64,000 nt of DNA, taken from CAYWXV01 sp964462535. Lineage in GTDB: Bacteria; Bacteroidota; Ignavibacteria; OLB7. The stretch's first letter is position 1, and each line of letters starts with the position of its first letter. The DNA is taken from the NCBI GenBank assembly GCA_964462535.1, contig CAYWXV010000001.1, positions 186,001 to 250,000 of the forward strand, read 5' to 3'. Positions 50,617 to 60,462 of this stretch are shown in pieces. The position numbers were made by a program, and so were the translations under genes. Under the pieces are notes generated by a model. The model did not search any database and was not told the origin of the DNA. It worked only from the letters and a program-made list of their open reading frames with translations.

Positions 50617-51873
50617 ATGGAAGGGGAAGAACTAGAGAAGATCAAGGACTCGGTCGCGAGCGTGTCGCATGTCGTGACTACGGGCGACATCATCCTTTTT
50701 GAACAGTATTCACTACTGCGGCGCACGTGGATGTGGGTCCTCATTGCTGCTGTGCTTGTTGCCGGTGGTGTGGGAGCATACTATTTCCTTGCCGTCCCTG
50801 TCCAATATTCCAGCGTCGTCCGGCTGCTCCCACCGAACAAATCAGGAACGCCTCTTGATAATCTGATCGGCGGTGTTGCCTCGACGCTAAAGGATTTCGG
50901 TCTTTCCCGGCTCGTGGGGAAGGGCGCGACGGCTTCGGGATACTCGGCCTCAGTCATCTTGACGTCGCAACCGCTGTACGATTCGCTGATACGGGCATTT
51001 GATCTCCATAGAGAATACGATATTCCGACAAATCGGAGAGATCGTCTGTACGATGAGATTGCGGGAAATATTGACGTGCGAATTGAGGACGAGGGGCCGG
51101 TCAGTATTACTGTTTTTGATACGTCTCCGAGAACTGCCGCCCGCATGGCTGATTCTGTTGTTCGGTACACGAACTCGATTGCTCAGGACCTCAACCGACG
51201 GGAGACTGAGCCGATTTCAAGGTACATCGGACGTCAGCTGGCAGCAAAGAGGGAAGAGCAGGAGAGGATTCAGCGTGAACTGTCCGCATTCCTTGTTCGG
51301 AACAGATTGTTCGACCCCGAGGGGCAAACGCCGGCCATAGGCCAGGCGATTCTTGACGCCGAGACCAACCTGAAAGTCAGGCGCGAAGTTCATGCGTTCT
51401 ACAGATCCAATCTGGGAGAGGAAGATCCGTTGACGTTGCAGGCGGCGGGCCAGCTAAAGGTTGCGGAACAGGAGGCTGCAAGATTGCGCTCCGGTGCCGG
51501 AGGAGTGGTGTCCGGTCCGAACCTCGAGCAGCTTCCGGGAAATAGCGTCGAGTACGCCAGGCTCCGGGTGGATTACGAGGGTGTAGTCAAATACCTTGCT
51601 ATTCTGGAGCCGATGTATGAGCAGAGCAAGTTTGATGAATTAAGAACGATTCCCGTATTCAACGTCTTGGATCCGCCCCAAGTCCCAGTGAAAAAGGCTC
51701 GCCCCAAACGCTCAATCATTATTGCGTCAAGTTTCGTGGCGACCGTTCTGCTGGGATACCTCTTCATATTTGTCTCCGCGTACTGGCGCAGTTTCACGCG
51801 ACGTTATAATTCATATGCTATGATGCGAGACTCCGTCGCAACGCATCCCAGCCGGAGGCACAGGGCGTCGTGA
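50617..51873 (+). CDS. Wzz-like polysaccharide chain-length regulator
   Basis: The 418-aa product is a polysaccharide co-polymerase without a kinase domain. Two membrane helices flank a large periplasmic part: the first near residues 37-58 (WMWVLIAAVLVAGGVGAYYF), the second near 366-387 (IIIASSFVATVLLGYLFIF). A Pro-rich motif (DPPQVPVKKARPKRS) precedes helix two, as in Wzz. The central region (ETNLKVRREVHAFY and following) is coiled coil. No Wzc-type tyrosine kinase lies in the operon. It starts 9 bp after the Wzi-like gene and its TGA overlaps the next GTG. Confidence 0.88.
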   Translation: MEGEELEKIKDSVASVSHVVTTGDIILFEQYSLLRRTWMWVLIAAVLVAGGVGAYYFLAVPVQYSSVVRLLPPNKSGTPLDNLIGGVASTLKDFGLSRLVGKGATASGYSASVILTSQPLYDSLIRAFDLHREYDIPTNRRDRLYDEIAGNIDVRIEDEGPVSITVFDTSPRTAARMADSVVRYTNSIAQDLNRRETEPISRYIGRQLAAKREEQERIQRELSAFLVRNRLFDPEGQTPAIGQAILDAETNLKVRREVHAFYRSNLGEEDPLTLQAAGQLKVAEQEAARLRSGAGGVVSGPNLEQLPGNSVEYARLRVDYEGVVKYLAILEPMYEQSKFDELRTIPVFNVLDPPQVPVKKARPKRSIIIASSFVATVLLGYLFIFVSAYWRSFTRRYNSYAMMRDSVATHPSRRHRAS

Positions 51874-53342
51874 TACTTGACAGGCGCGATGATGCGGGAC
51901 GCAACGGTGTGATGGAGACGATTCCGTACGGGATCGTTGTTCCGCTGGGGACGGTCGTTCTTCTTGCTGGCGCCATTCTCTACCTTGCTCCACAGCTTCC
52001 CATTCGTGATGCCTTTCCGATGGTCCTTGGGGGCTGTGCTCTTTTTGCTCTCGTCGCCTACATGGCATTCCACAGTGAGCGTATCTGGGTCTACGCTGCC
52101 ATTGTCGTCCACGGCATTCTCTTTGTCGGTGCACGCTACGATTCGGTGGGCCCGGCGGAGGTGGCTCACTCAGCGATCGTTCTCGGGGGCACGGCCATGT
52201 GGATGCTGAAGTCTTTTGTGCGAAGGGAGCGGCTGTTGCAGACCGGGTTCGATGTATTCCTCGCAACGTTTGTCTTGCTGGCTTCGATTGTCTCCGGTGT
52301 GTCCGCAATTGTGCACGAAGCAGACGTTCTTGGTTACTTCAAAGAGCTATCCGTCCTTCTTGGCCTGCTGTTCTATTTTCCATTGCGGCGTGTACTGAAT
52401 TCCCCGCGCGACGTGGTAATAGTGTTGGGCCTCTTTTTTCTGGTAGCGACGATGAACAGCATATATGCGGTCGTTACGTATCGGCAGAGGCTCGCCGAGG
52501 CCGTCTTCCAGTGGCAACTGGGTTCACGCAGTAACATCAATGAATCGACGAGCATCGCCCTTCTCACGATTGCAACGACCATTTTCGCCTACACAAGACG
52601 GCTTCGAATGTCGCTTGTCTCACTTGCCCTGGCTATCATGGGACTTGGTGTTCTCGTCATCAGCTATTCCAGGGGACCCATTGTCGCAGGGGTGATTGGA
52701 CTTGTGATTGTCTCAGTGATGATACCATGGAGGAATGGTCGTCGTGTGTTCCTCGCCCTTTTGACCGGCGTGCTTGTGGGGTTCGCCACATTGTTTGTTG
52801 CCTATCCCAGGGTTGCCTCGATTATTACGTCGTCCATTGGTGCTCGCATCGCGACACTGGGGTCAGTTGGGAGCGACCTTTCTTTGCGGGCCCGATTCGT
52901 CGAGTCCTCGGCCCTGGTCTCGAAGTTCATTCCGGAGTCACCGCTTATCGGGTATGGATTCGGAGTTCCCTTCGAGTTTGTGAGTCCTATTTCGCACGCG
53001 ACTGTGACAACGTCGTTTGCGCATAACGGCCTGTTGTGGGCCGCCTACAAGTATGGCATTCCCCTTGCCCTAATGCTTGTGGCGCTGGTGGCATACCCAA
53101 TCGTCCGGCTGCTATACCGGATCCCAAGACGGAACGACGGCATGACACGCGGGATCGTATCTGCCGCTCTCGGGTATACCGTGGCGGTCATGATCATGAA
53201 CAACACGTCGACGATCTTCACGGAGGTGGCCGGTATGCTCAACTTCGCGCTCTGTTGGGCCATGCTGGACGCCGTTCATAGTGGCGGGTTGGCGTCTGTG
53301 TCAACGCCACCCGACGATACTGACATTCCTCGCCTTCAGTAA
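51870..53342 (+). CDS. Wzy-like polymerase / O-antigen ligase family protein
   Basis: The 490-aa product has about eleven to twelve helices and the Wzy_C-type loop, with GLGVLVISYSRGPIVAG and a periplasmic stretch containing ESPLIGYGFGVPFEF, and later SFAHNGLLWAAYKYG. These are hallmarks of O-antigen polymerase/ligase proteins. The start is GTG at 51870 overlapping the wzz stop (GTGA); an ATG at 51912 is the alternative. Within a wzx-wzz operon it most likely polymerises repeat units. Ligase activity cannot be excluded. Confidence 0.85.
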   Translation: MILDRRDDAGRNGVMETIPYGIVVPLGTVVLLAGAILYLAPQLPIRDAFPMVLGGCALFALVAYMAFHSERIWVYAAIVVHGILFVGARYDSVGPAEVAHSAIVLGGTAMWMLKSFVRRERLLQTGFDVFLATFVLLASIVSGVSAIVHEADVLGYFKELSVLLGLLFYFPLRRVLNSPRDVVIVLGLFFLVATMNSIYAVVTYRQRLAEAVFQWQLGSRSNINESTSIALLTIATTIFAYTRRLRMSLVSLALAIMGLGVLVISYSRGPIVAGVIGLVIVSVMIPWRNGRRVFLALLTGVLVGFATLFVAYPRVASIITSSIGARIATLGSVGSDLSLRARFVESSALVSKFIPESPLIGYGFGVPFEFVSPISHATVTTSFAHNGLLWAAYKYGIPLALMLVALVAYPIVRLLYRIPRRNDGMTRGIVSAALGYTVAVMIMNNTSTIFTEVAGMLNFALCWAMLDAVHSGGLASVSTPPDDTDIPRLQ

Positions 53343-53354
53343 CACGGAGAGCCC

Positions 53355-54818
53355 ATGGCGGGATCCAGACTACGTGTGCTGGGCGTCGGAACGGATGTAT
53401 CGGTGACCGCGGTTCTTCACGGGGGCGCCGCTCTACTTGGTTTCGCATTTCAGGCAATACTGCTCCGCAACCTCAGCAAAGAGGATGCGGGTACGTACTT
53501 TCTTGCCATCGCCGCGGCCATGGTGGCCGGGGGACTTGCGGACTTCGGAATTGCCGCAACGATACTGCCACGTATTTCAATCCTATCGAACTCTTCATCA
53601 CCCACGTTTCGTGCGGCGTTGAACCTTCGCGCCCTCTCGCTCGCGATCTCTGGAATACTTCTGTTCGGGTTTCTCCTCTTCACTGGAACCACGCTCCCTA
53701 CAGCCGTCGGTCTTGCAGCGTTTGGGTCGATTCTCTTCAGCGCCAAAGGAACCGGTATCCGACAACTGTACGAACTGATATGGAGACTGCGGGGCCGCAC
53801 GTACGTTGTCGGCGCGCTCTCGATGTTTGACATGGTCTTGGGAGTGATCGCACTCCTCGTCCTGGCTTGGGCAGGGGAACTTACTCTACTGACAGCGGCA
53901 CTTGTGGCTGGATTGAGCGGTGTGCCAACGTTTATGGCTTCTGTTCTTCCGATTCATCGATCGCTCGTCAAGTCACCAGATTGGCGCAGACCGATTCCCC
54001 GTCGATTGTACAAGGCCATTCTGCTTTCGTCTCTTCCGATTGCGGGACTGGCGTTCCTTGGTCAACTGTCAGCGCAACTCGAGACGCTCGTTCTTGACGT
54101 CGTCAGACTCGGCGAGCGCGAAATAGCGGCGTATAATGCCGCGATCCGACCTCTCACGGCTTTGATCTTCCTTGCGACGACGTTTGCGTTCGGCCTGAAT
54201 CCGCTCGTCTCGCAGGTATTCAAGCGCGTGCGCAAAGACGTGGACCTGGCGTTCCTTGCCGGAATTGGTGTTCGTGTGCTGGGGAGTGTGGCGCTCGTAA
54301 TTCTTGGTGTTGGCTGGGTCTACGCTCAGGATCTCATGCGCATTTTTGGCCCTGAGTACATGCGCGAAGCGTATATTCTGCGAATCTACGGGTGTGTCAG
54401 CCTCATCGCCTTCCAGGTCGTGCTGTTCGATCAGTTTCTGATGGCGCTCGGTCGTCGTACCGTTACACTAATCGGTGGGCTGATGCAGGTGTCGCTGGCA
54501 CTAACTCTTGAGCTTCTCGTTGTCGGTCGTTGGGGATTGCCGGGGCTAGTAGCTGCCAAGGGATTGTCGATGATCGCACTTGTCGGCTATCAGCTATGGC
54601 GCGTACCGGGGAACGCCCGATCTGCGGCGTTGCAGGGCCATTTACGCCTTCTGGCCACAGGCATTGCTCTTGCGGCGTCGCTGTTTCTGACCGAGGGTGT
54701 CAATGAGTTTGTTCGCGGCCCCGTCATCGTTGCAGTGGTGGTCACATCGCTAATCCTGTTTCGCGTGGTGACACGGGAGGATCTTCGTCGTCTCAGGCGG
54801 ATTCGACCTACTGTGTAA
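53355..54818 (+). CDS. Wzx-like flippase / polysaccharide translocase
   Basis: The 487-aa product has twelve to fourteen helices. The first half begins TAVLHGGAALLGFAFQAILLRNLSKEDAGTY (split here as AVLHGGAALLGF and LLRNLSKEDAGTYF), the standard MATE/Wzx start. A helix pair with AAYNAAIRPLTALIFLATTF supports the family. It moves lipid-linked repeat units across the inner membrane. It starts 12 bp after the polymerase gene with GGAGA 4 nt upstream of the ATG. Confidence 0.87.
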   Translation: MAGSRLRVLGVGTDVSVTAVLHGGAALLGFAFQAILLRNLSKEDAGTYFLAIAAAMVAGGLADFGIAATILPRISILSNSSSPTFRAALNLRALSLAISGILLFGFLLFTGTTLPTAVGLAAFGSILFSAKGTGIRQLYELIWRLRGRTYVVGALSMFDMVLGVIALLVLAWAGELTLLTAALVAGLSGVPTFMASVLPIHRSLVKSPDWRRPIPRRLYKAILLSSLPIAGLAFLGQLSAQLETLVLDVVRLGEREIAAYNAAIRPLTALIFLATTFAFGLNPLVSQVFKRVRKDVDLAFLAGIGVRVLGSVALVILGVGWVYAQDLMRIFGPEYMREAYILRIYGCVSLIAFQVVLFDQFLMALGRRTVTLIGGLMQVSLALTLELLVVGRWGLPGLVAAKGLSMIALVGYQLWRVPGNARSAALQGHLRLLATGIALAASLFLTEGVNEFVRGPVIVAVVVTSLILFRVVTREDLRRLRRIRPTV

Positions 54819-54867
54819 CTACCTCTCGCCGCCTCCCCACAGCGCGGACGTCATCTTGCCGTTGTCA

Positions 54868-55848
54868 ATGTCCGATTCAACTTACACGAACTTCCAAGTG
54901 CCGCACGTGTCCGTGGTTCTGGTGAACTACAACACGCGTGATCTGACGTTGGATGCCGTTGCGTCTGTCCAGGCGTCGGTGCATCGTCCCGGATTTAGCG
55001 TTGAGACAATCGTGGTCGATAATGCAAGCTCGGATGGATCGGCGGAGGCGCTTGAGAATCGATTCCCCGATATAAGGGTCATCCGATCGGGAGACAACAT
55101 CGGGTACGGTCGCGGTAACAATCTTGGCGCGCGAGAGGCCAACGGTCGAGCAATTCTGTTTCTCAATACTGACACGGTCGTCAGGCCGCATGCTATTGAG
55201 CGGTTGTTCGATACTCTGATCGCGCGCGACGACAGGGGAATCGTTGGACCGTTTCTCGAGAACCCAGACGGTTCCTATCAGACGTCAATGATATCCTTTC
55301 CGACCGTCTGGAGAACGTTCTGCAATTTCTTCTGGATCGATCGACTCTTCCCGAGCGTGGCTCTGTTTGCCGACAGTCAGATGGTGCATGCGAATCCGAA
55401 CGAACCGCGTGATGTCGACGTCATCCATGGCGCTGCGCTGATGGTGCGGAGGGAGGTGTTCGAGCAGCTCGGTGGGTTTGACCCGGAGTACTTCATGTAC
55501 TACGAGGAATCCGACCTCTGCAAACGAGCCGCGATGCTGGGCTACTCGGCGCACTATGTTCCTGCCGCCCGTGTCCTCCACTTGATAAGCCAGAGCAGCA
55601 GGCTTCATCCCTGGTGGTTCTTCAAGATCCTGCGCCAGTCGCGCATGGTGTATGCTCGGAAGCACATGACACCGGTAGCCCGCGTCGCCATGGCCTCCGT
55701 GGTCCATGTGGCATACGCTGTAAGGATCCTGATCTACCCGGTGATCGGACTCGTCAAGCCGCGCTTTCGTCGTCTGGGTCGCAACATGCTCCTGTCCTAC
55801 CTCCACGTCCAGTCGCCGTTCACGACCCGCAAGAACGCGAGGGCATGA
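54868..55848 (+). CDS. family 2 glycosyltransferase
   Basis: The 326-aa GT2 enzyme has VSVVLVNYNTRDLTLDA, DNASSDGSAEAL, a substrate-binding NTDTV (DXD-like), and an extended GT-A fold with DVDVIHGAALMVRREVFEQLGG and MYYEESDLCKRA, a WcaA/rhamnosyl-type ending. The final 60 residues are basic with a helix. It transfers one sugar of the repeat unit; donor unknown. The ATG at 54868 is used; an in-frame TTG at 54856 is an alternative. Its stop overlaps the next start as ATGA. Confidence 0.9.
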   Translation: MSDSTYTNFQVPHVSVVLVNYNTRDLTLDAVASVQASVHRPGFSVETIVVDNASSDGSAEALENRFPDIRVIRSGDNIGYGRGNNLGAREANGRAILFLNTDTVVRPHAIERLFDTLIARDDRGIVGPFLENPDGSYQTSMISFPTVWRTFCNFFWIDRLFPSVALFADSQMVHANPNEPRDVDVIHGAALMVRREVFEQLGGFDPEYFMYYEESDLCKRAAMLGYSAHYVPAARVLHLISQSSRLHPWWFFKILRQSRMVYARKHMTPVARVAMASVVHVAYAVRILIYPVIGLVKPRFRRLGRNMLLSYLHVQSPFTTRKNARA

Positions 55849-57044
55849 ACATCCTCCACATTACATCCCGAGTTCCGTACCCATTGGTTGATGGCGCGCG
55901 CATTGTGATGCACCAGTTGCTCGTGGCGATGAAACGGTCGGGGCACGCAGTTACGCTGGTTGCAATTGACGAAGAGGGCGTCAACGCAGAACCCCTTCAC
56001 GGCCTCGCCGACGTGCACGTTGTTCGAATCCAACCTCAATCGCGGATCATCGGTGCGCTCGGCACGCTGTTTGACGAGCGGCCATATTCACAAGCGAGGC
56101 GCGACGCGAGAGAAGCCTATTCATTGATAGACCGGCTCGTCCGATCGCGGCACTTCGACCTGGTTATCGCAGATCAGGCGCATGTCGCCCAGTACGGCTG
56201 GTATGTAAAGGAGAAGTATGAGATCCCGTACATACTGCGTAGCCACAACATTGAGCACGAGATCTATCGCCGACACGTCAGCACCATACGGAACCCGCTT
56301 CTCAGACGATATGTTCGGCTTCAAATGGAAAGGTGGCGGCGCTTTGAGACGCTTCAGCACCAACGTGCCGATGCCGCTATCGCGATTACACAGAGGGACG
56401 CCGACCAGTTAGCCGCGATTGCGCCGGGGGTTCCCGTGACCTGTATCCCGGCATCCGTCGACCTCGCGTCGTTTCCATTTCATGATCCGATGGGTCGAGA
56501 CGACTGTTCCGTGGTCCTCATCGGCAATATGTCCTGGCCCCCAAACCGGAACTCGCTCCTTTGGTTCGTGCACGACATACTGCCACTCCTGCGGAGGGAG
56601 GTTCCCGAGGTCGTTGTTCACGTTGTGGGGGAGGGTGTACCCAGAGCCGAACTACCGCAGGCTTGCGACACGTTTCGCATTCACGGTCGTGTCGATTCGA
56701 TTTCACCTTTCTATGAAACGACGACGGTTGGACTCATCCCCTTGAACGTTGGGGGGGGGATGCGCGTGAAGATGGTGGAAATGATGTCAAGCGGGCTTCC
56801 CGTTGTCGCAACGTCACTAGGGGCCGAGGGAAACATGGCTGTACCCGACGTCCATTACCTGCGGGGAGACAGTCCCGCCGAGTTTGCGGCTTCACTCGCT
56901 GGCCTGTTGCGATCCAAGGAGCGGCAACGCGAACTTGCGATTGCGGCGCGAGCATTTGTGGAGGCGACCTACAGTCTTGATCACATCTCGGTGCGATTGG
57001 AGGCTCTCCTGAAGGAACTGTATCTGGGGAGGGTGCATGCATGA
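55845..57044 (+). CDS. family 4 glycosyltransferase
   Basis: This 399-aa GT4 (GT-B fold) enzyme begins MNILHITSRVPYPLVDGARI and has the N-terminal SHNIEHEIYRRH, a linker, and a C-terminal donor domain with VVLIGNMSWPPNRN, GRVDSISPFYETTTVGLIPLNVGGGMRVK-type sequence (VGLIPLNVGGGMRVKMVEMM), and the E-x7-E region GLPVVATSLGAEG. Such enzymes retain anomeric configuration. The ATG overlaps the preceding TGA by four bases. Its stop overlaps the next gene by 8 nt. Confidence 0.92.
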   Translation: MNILHITSRVPYPLVDGARIVMHQLLVAMKRSGHAVTLVAIDEEGVNAEPLHGLADVHVVRIQPQSRIIGALGTLFDERPYSQARRDAREAYSLIDRLVRSRHFDLVIADQAHVAQYGWYVKEKYEIPYILRSHNIEHEIYRRHVSTIRNPLLRRYVRLQMERWRRFETLQHQRADAAIAITQRDADQLAAIAPGVPVTCIPASVDLASFPFHDPMGRDDCSVVLIGNMSWPPNRNSLLWFVHDILPLLRREVPEVVVHVVGEGVPRAELPQACDTFRIHGRVDSISPFYETTTVGLIPLNVGGGMRVKMVEMMSSGLPVVATSLGAEGNMAVPDVHYLRGDSPAEFAASLAGLLRSKERQRELAIAARAFVEATYSLDHISVRLEALLKELYLGRVHA

Positions 57045-58212
57045 CGGGGTTCTAGTGGCCCTCCGGTTGATTTTCTGGGCATCCGCCGCGTGGCTCGCCT
57101 GGATCTTCGTGCTGTACCCCGTCGGAATGCTGCTACTGAGTTGGGTTCGGCCACGCCATCTGGCGCGCCCACCGGGCGACTACGAACCCACGGTGGCCTT
57201 TGTGATGGCCGCTTACAATGAAGAGGCAGTTATTGCCGATCGCCTAAAGAACTACCAGGAACTCGACTACCCACGCGACAAGCTTCAATTCCTTGTGGGG
57301 TCGGACGCTTCGACCGATGCGACAGACTCGATTGTTACCGCATTCTCCACCGGAGACGAGTCCATCCGGTTGTATCGGTACGAACGCTGCGGAAAGACGC
57401 AGATCGTCTACGAGCTTGCCGAGATGACGGATGCTCCCATCGTAATCTTCACGGACGCTGACGTGCTGTTGGACCCGCAGGGAGTCCGGCGCATCGTAAC
57501 GTGTTTTGCCGATCCTACCGTGGGTGGCGTTATCGGGCGTATGGTGTACACCGATGCTGACGGCAACGCGGGAAACGTGGGTCAGAAGAAGTACTTGGAG
57601 CTTGAGAACGGCCTTCGTCGGGCGGAGTCCCTCGTCTGGACGACCGTAGGACCGCGCGGGGAGTGTTTCGCAGTTCGTCGGGGAGCCTACACACCCCTGG
57701 CCAACTACGCGTTGTCTGATGATCTCAATCTTGTGCTGACAATCCCCCACAACGGATTTCGTGTCTGGTACGAACCAACGCTGCTCATCCGCGAGACAAG
57801 CCGACGCTCATTGACCACGGAATACCGTCGCCGTTTGCGAATGGGTCAGCAGGCTGCTGCCACGCTTCTCGCATTCAAGCACACGAAGTGGCCGTGGAGG
57901 TCATTGGTCGCCTTTGAAATCTGGTCGCATAAGCTGCTTCGAATTCTTTCGGCAATCCCAATTGCACTTATCGCGATAACATCGTTTGCTCTTGCACCTT
58001 CCAGCACGTTTTACAGGGTTGTGGCGATCGCATCTGGGGGATGGTTTGCCATCCTGGCCCTCGGCTGGATTCTGGATACGATCAGAGTCCGCTTCCGACC
58101 GTTCCAATACCCGCTCTACTTCACCGCCATGATCGTGAGCCTGACCATCGGGTCGCTGCGTGGAGTTCTCTTCGGAGGACTTGCCAAGTGGACTAGCAAC
58201 AGAGTGGAATGA
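57037..58212 (+). CDS. membrane-bound family 2 glycosyltransferase
   Basis: The 391-aa product has an N-terminal helix (LRLIFWASAAWLAWIFVLYPVG), a GT2 domain with VAFVMAAYNEEAVIADRLKNY, GSDASTDATDS, FTDADVLLDP and a QxxRW-like segment (YRRRLRMGQQ), then three C-terminal helices. This layout matches cellulose-synthase-like or IcaA-type transferases that may also move polymer. Context in a Wzx/Wzy operon suggests a repeat-unit transferase instead. It overlaps its neighbours by 8 nt and 4 nt. Confidence 0.88.
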   Translation: MHDGVLVALRLIFWASAAWLAWIFVLYPVGMLLLSWVRPRHLARPPGDYEPTVAFVMAAYNEEAVIADRLKNYQELDYPRDKLQFLVGSDASTDATDSIVTAFSTGDESIRLYRYERCGKTQIVYELAEMTDAPIVIFTDADVLLDPQGVRRIVTCFADPTVGGVIGRMVYTDADGNAGNVGQKKYLELENGLRRAESLVWTTVGPRGECFAVRRGAYTPLANYALSDDLNLVLTIPHNGFRVWYEPTLLIRETSRRSLTTEYRRRLRMGQQAAATLLAFKHTKWPWRSLVAFEIWSHKLLRILSAIPIALIAITSFALAPSSTFYRVVAIASGGWFAILALGWILDTIRVRFRPFQYPLYFTAMIVSLTIGSLRGVLFGGLAKWTSNRVE

Positions 58213-59702
58213 ACGTGACAGCTGCCCGCGGCGAAGAAACGGGGGTCCCGGTGACCCACCCTCGAGGATGGCTTTACGAGTCGCTGCGGGGTGTGCTTAA
58301 GTCGAGGACGGGTATCCAGATTCTCCTGGTACTCGTTGATGCGCTCGCTCTGGCTGTATCGTTCGTTGTATTCTACGTGATTCGAGTGAACCCGATTGTG
58401 ATTCACGATCCAATGGCGTTCTCGAGCGTCGCCGTCCTTCAGACTATTCTTGTGGTGGTTCTATTCTGGGAGGTATTGTTCTGGTTCAGCGGTGTCTACA
58501 TTAACGCCCACAATCGATCCTTGTTCGATGAATTGCTGGGAGTGGTGAAGATCGTCGTCGTGGGTATGGTAATCCTGTTCGTTGCATTGATCGTGGAGGG
58601 CGCAGCCGAACAGAGCGACAATGCATCCCACCGCCTGATATCTATTCTCATTTACTTCGCGACCGTTGCCGCTGCGTTGATGGTGGGGCGGTGGCTGGTT
58701 CGCTTCGTTGTGCGTGCACTGAGGCGGCGGGGTGTCGGGCTAAGACGGACCATTATTGTTGGCGATTCTCCCAGGAGCCGTCAGTTGATGACCATGTTCG
58801 AGAAGAATCCAGTATTGGGGTACATGGTGGTGGGAACGATTTCCAGCGAGGGAGACACGGAAGAATTCTCCCGTCGCAGCCTCGGCACGATCGACGACAT
58901 TGATAGAGTCATCGCAGGACATGCCGTCGAGGTGACGGTGCTCGGGGACGTGAAGCGACGTGAGGCGGTGCCACGGCTTCTCACTGAAACTCGGGTGGCG
59001 GACACTACCATCAAGATCGTTCCGGATCTCTACGACATGGTGAGCGGTCAGGCGCGTGCGCAGCATCTCTACGGTATCCCGCTGATCGAGATCAACCCTG
59101 AGATCATGCCGATCTGGGAACAGAATTTGAAGCGGGGAATGGACGTGGTCATTTCATCACTGGTTCTGGTCGTTGGACTGCCGATCTGGCTGATAATTGC
59201 TCTGGTGGTCAAGCTTGGTGACAACGGTCCAATTTTCTATTCGCAGGAGCGGGTTGGGCTAAATGGTCGCCCGTATATGATGCACAAGTTTCGGTCGATG
59301 CGCGTCGACGCAGAAGTTGGAGGAATAAGCTGGACGACGTCAAACGACCCTCGGGTGACAAGGGTTGGTAGATTCCTCAGGAGGACCCATCTCGATGAGG
59401 CACCACAGTTGATCAACGTGCTCAAAGGGGAAATGAGCCTTGTTGGTCCGCGTCCTGAGCGCCCGTTCTACGTTGAGAAGTATTCGCGGGTACTGCCGTC
59501 GTATCCTCGTCGTCTTCGCGTGAAGCCCGGGTTGACCGGCTGGAATCAGGTGCACATGGAGGACATGGTCGAGAACGTCGAGTTCATTCAGGAGCGTCTG
59601 CGACACGACTTCTTCTATATTGAGAACATGTCGTTGAGATTGGACATGGAGATAATTTTTCGAACCGTACTCCGCATACTTCAACGCAAAGGGCAGGCCT
59701 GA
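58209..59702 (+). CDS. WbaP/WcaJ-like polyprenyl-phosphate glycosylphosphotransferase
   Basis: This enzyme puts the first sugar-1-phosphate on undecaprenyl phosphate. The 497-aa product has four or five N-terminal helices, a Rossmann-like CoA-binding domain (about 180-260), and the C-terminal catalytic domain (about 305-497) with a re-entrant helix (VVISSLVLVVGLPIWLIIAL), RVGLNGRPYMMHKFRSM, the DEAPQLINVLKGEMSLVGPRP core and the ending FFYIENMSLRLDMEIIFRTVL. All key catalytic blocks are present. Its TGA is 1 nt before the next gene's TTG. Confidence 0.95.
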   Translation: MNVTAARGEETGVPVTHPRGWLYESLRGVLKSRTGIQILLVLVDALALAVSFVVFYVIRVNPIVIHDPMAFSSVAVLQTILVVVLFWEVLFWFSGVYINAHNRSLFDELLGVVKIVVVGMVILFVALIVEGAAEQSDNASHRLISILIYFATVAAALMVGRWLVRFVVRALRRRGVGLRRTIIVGDSPRSRQLMTMFEKNPVLGYMVVGTISSEGDTEEFSRRSLGTIDDIDRVIAGHAVEVTVLGDVKRREAVPRLLTETRVADTTIKIVPDLYDMVSGQARAQHLYGIPLIEINPEIMPIWEQNLKRGMDVVISSLVLVVGLPIWLIIALVVKLGDNGPIFYSQERVGLNGRPYMMHKFRSMRVDAEVGGISWTTSNDPRVTRVGRFLRRTHLDEAPQLINVLKGEMSLVGPRPERPFYVEKYSRVLPSYPRRLRVKPGLTGWNQVHMEDMVENVEFIQERLRHDFFYIENMSLRLDMEIIFRTVLRILQRKGQA

Positions 59703-59703
59703 A

Positions 59704-60462
59704 TTGGAGACCGTCAAGCTGGTTCCGCAACGCGCACTTGTTGTCGTTCCCACCTACAATGAGATCGACAACGTCCCGACGCTGATAAACGATATTCTCG
59801 AGAGAGATCCTCGCATCGACGTGTTGTTTGTGGACGACGGCTCGCCTGATGGAACGGGAGACTTCATCGAGAACGTGTCACGCGGCGAATCACGAGTCAA
59901 GCTTCTGCGCCGACCCAGGAAAATGGGCTTGGGTACGGCGTACTGCCGTGGGTTCGAGGTTGCGATTAAGGAAGGATACGACGTGGTAATGGAGATGGAC
60001 GCGGATTATTCGCACGATCCGAGTGTCTTGCCGGTGTTTCTGCGCGAAATCGAGTCGAATGACCTGATAATCGGCTCCCGCTACGTTCAGGGTGTAAACG
60101 TGGTCAACTGGCCAATGAGTCGCCTCCTTCTAAGCTACTTCGCCAATGTCTATTCGCGCTTTGTGACTGGGATGCCCTTGCGAGATGGAACCGGGGGCTA
60201 TAAGTGTTTCCGAACGGATGTGCTTCGCCGAATTGACCTCTCTCAGATACGATCAAACGGGTACTCATTTCAGATCGAGGTCAATTTCCTGGTGTGGAGT
60301 GCAGGATACGCGATAAAGGAAATTCCGATTGTCTTTGTGGATCGCCGCAACGGCGTTTCCAAGATGTCGAAATCGATTGTTCGTGAGGCGGCGGTAATGG
60401 TGTGGAAACTCCGGATGTCCAAGCTTCTGGGGCGACTCAAGCGGCGCTATCTGAGTGCCTGA
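59704..60462 (+). CDS. polyprenol-phosphate-mannose synthase-like GT2
   Basis: The 252-aa product (TTG start) has VVPTYNEIDNVPTLI, VLFVDDGSPDGTGDF, MDADYSHDPSVLP and the dolichyl/polyprenyl-phosphate mannose synthase stretch IIGSRYVQGVNVVNWP, then DGTGGYKCFR. It ends in a basic tail without helices, so it is a soluble-type DPM1. It would charge polyprenyl phosphate with mannose or a related sugar for GT-C enzymes. GT-C-like protein at 27.3 kb could use the product, though they are far apart. It directly abuts the fusion gene. Confidence 0.9.
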   Translation: METVKLVPQRALVVVPTYNEIDNVPTLINDILERDPRIDVLFVDDGSPDGTGDFIENVSRGESRVKLLRRPRKMGLGTAYCRGFEVAIKEGYDVVMEMDADYSHDPSVLPVFLREIESNDLIIGSRYVQGVNVVNWPMSRLLLSYFANVYSRFVTGMPLRDGTGGYKCFRTDVLRRIDLSQIRSNGYSFQIEVNFLVWSAGYAIKEIPIVFVDRRNGVSKMSKSIVREAAVMVWKLRMSKLLGRLKRRYLSA

